The notes beneath the pieces are model-generated. The model worked only from the letters and a program-made list of their open reading frames with translations, was not told where the DNA came from and searched no databases. 64,000 nt of DNA from JBCCGI01 sp039029355 (GTDB lineage: Bacteria > Planctomycetota > UBA1135 > GCA-002686595), in assembly GCA_039029355.1 (NCBI GenBank), contig JBCCGI010000025.1, forward strand, positions 1 through 64,000. The letters are read 5' to 3'. Positions within the stretch are counted from its first letter, which is position 1. Every line of letters begins with the position of its first letter. Of this stretch, positions 63,000 to 64,000 are shown one piece after another. The position numbers and the translations under genes were made by a program.

Positions 63000-64000
63000 C
63001 TACGGAGCGGGGACCTCGGACACCGCGGTAATCACGTCGGTGATGTGGTGCAGCTCACCGTACGGGCCCCAGCTGACCGCCACCATCGACAGCGGCAGGC
63101 CGGCGGGAAGCAAGACCGGCCCGAACGGCTCGGTCGAAGCACCGCGCGCCGCCGGATCGTTGATCGCCGTGAAGAGGGCGAAGTTGGAGATCGAGAAGTT
63201 GGTGAGGAAGGGGTCGAACAGCAGGCCGGTGTTGCGGCCGTCCATCAGCGGGAGGCCGGGGCCGCCCGCGTAGCCCGCGCCGAGCAGCACGAAGGCGAAG
63301 ACGTCCTCGAAGGGCAGGTGCCCGATGTCGAAGGAGATGCTCGTCGAGACGCCGGCGACCCAGCCGTCTACGTCGACGTCGTGCGGGCGATAGCCGCCGA
63401 TGTGGACGCTCGGGACGCCCGGCGCGCCGGGGGTGTCCTGAAGCCACGCCATCGGGAAGTTGTAGTAGCGGTCGTTGTAGGCGATGCGCGGCTCGAAGAC
63501 GACCAGCGCGCCGGCTTCCTCGGCCTCGGAGACGAACGGGAACTCGTCGTGCCACTCGCCGCCCGCGTCTTGGTCGCCGAAGGCGGTGATGACCTCGGTG
63601 CCGCCGTCCTCGTCGATCTCGGTCCAGAGCATGACCGAACCGGCGGGCAGGCCGACCGAGCGCGAGATCTGCGGGCTCGACGCGTCGTGGTCCTCCGCGC
63701 CGCCCTCGCCGGAGACCTGGCTGTTGGTGAAGCCGGTGCCGGTCTTGCTCTCGCCGCGACGGATTTCGTGCTTGCCGTTCACCTTCTCCTGTTCCCAGGC
63801 GACGATGAAGGTCTCGCCGGAGAGCTCCAGGTCGATGGCGAACACGTCGAGCACGCCGCCGGAGACGTTCTCGGGCGCCCCGAAGTTGAAGCCGGAGTTG
63901 GCCGAGGCGACCACCTCGGCCTGGGGGCTGGCGCCGCCGTCGACCTGGATGTAGCCGACGCCGACCTTCTGGCCGTTGACGGTCACGATGGGCGTGCCCT
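63000..64000 (-). CDS. Partial secreted protein, beta-rich, N-terminus beyond the right edge
   Basis: At least 333 residues; the frame is open through 64000. Repeated beta strands (VGVGYIQVDGGASPQAEVVASANSG, DVFAIDLELSGETFIVAWEQEKVNG, SVMLWTEIDEDGGTEVITAFGDQDAGG, VFEPRIAYNDRYYNFPMAWLQD) resemble blades of a sialidase- or propeller-type protein. The last about 120 residues (GHLPFEDVFAFVLLGAGYAGG, GLPLSMVAVSWGPYG, ITDVITAVSEVPAP) could be a diverged C-terminal module. A rho-independent terminator follows its stop. Family not recognised. Confidence 0.65.
   Translation of the reverse strand, partial: GTPIVTVNGQKVGVGYIQVDGGASPQAEVVASANSGFNFGAPENVSGGVLDVFAIDLELSGETFIVAWEQEKVNGKHEIRRGESKTGTGFTNSQVSGEGGAEDHDASSPQISRSVGLPAGSVMLWTEIDEDGGTEVITAFGDQDAGGEWHDEFPFVSEAEEAGALVVFEPRIAYNDRYYNFPMAWLQDTPGAPGVPSVHIGGYRPHDVDVDGWVAGVSTSISFDIGHLPFEDVFAFVLLGAGYAGGPGLPLMDGRNTGLLFDPFLTNFSISNFALFTAINDPAARGASTEPFGPVLLPAGLPLSMVAVSWGPYGELHHITDVITAVSEVPAP

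Noticed and set aside
1..64000. tRNA, rRNA, CRISPR, phage or integrase genes
   Set aside because: No T-loop GTTCRA signature in a plausible cloverleaf, no repeat-spacer array and no recombinase motif was found.

Overview
The window is very GC-rich coding DNA with a strong third-position G/C bias, almost certainly from a planctomycete. The evidence is the gene content: an ECF sigma factor translationally coupled to a Ser/Thr kinase, a PSCyt1/DUF1549/DUF1553 protein next to a DUF1501 protein, formylglycine-type sulfatases, and many secreted FG-GAP/VCBS, PPC-like and propeller proteins. The exact lineage is inference. No rRNA, tRNA, CRISPR array, integrase or intact insertion sequence was seen.

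Layout. 1-6.7 kb: a partial secreted protein with an N-terminal hexapeptide repeat, a lipoprotein, the ECF sigma factor/kinase pair and a BamE-like lipoprotein. 6.7-12.3 kb: an HxlR regulator divergent from a Rieske-FMN-glutamate-synthase-like fusion, a CPA1 Na+/H+ antiporter and a Rieske-TPP-enzyme fusion. 12.3-25.6 kb: an FG-GAP remnant, a sulfatase, a possible 2OG-Fe(II) dioxygenase, and large secreted proteins (a metalloprotease-like protein without its zinc site, a 14-repeat VCBS protein, a 13-repeat propeller-like protein) with a second VCBS remnant. 25.7-35.2 kb: a bpt-type leucyl/arginyl transferase, a radical SAM protein, a TIR-TM-WD40-like receptor, a Hep_Hag/YadA-head-like secreted protein and a two-component system. 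35.3-41.6 kb: a secreted serine hydrolase, a TetR/isochorismatase unit with matching operators, a HEAT-like protein and a YncE-like propeller. 41.9-53.7 kb: a VOC protein, a sulfatase-PhoD fusion, a PPC-like protein, a DUF2071 protein, the DUF1553/DUF1501 pair and a DNRLRE protein. 53.8-64 kb: two paralogous 8-cysteine proteins flanking a thioredoxin-tailed protein and a di-haem cytochrome c peroxidase, then a DUF4062-SIR2 protein and a partial secreted protein.

The most striking observation is the pair of paralogues at 53840-54775 (+) and 60431-61369 (-). Both have a conserved secreted N-terminal domain, a Gly/Ser/Pro linker and a hydrophobic C-terminal domain whose eight cysteines lie at identical residue numbers with mirror-symmetric spacing (x3-x14-x7-x10-x7-x14-x3). 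They also share a conserved upstream DNA element. I know of no described family with this architecture.

Other themes are a C-terminal module shared by many secreted proteins (including the cytochrome c peroxidase), two different enzymes carrying N-terminal Rieske domains in one locus, two genes with NAD-related immune-type domains (TIR and SIR2), and several genes with a TANNNT hexamer exactly 6-7 nt before the start codon, which suggests leaderless transcripts.
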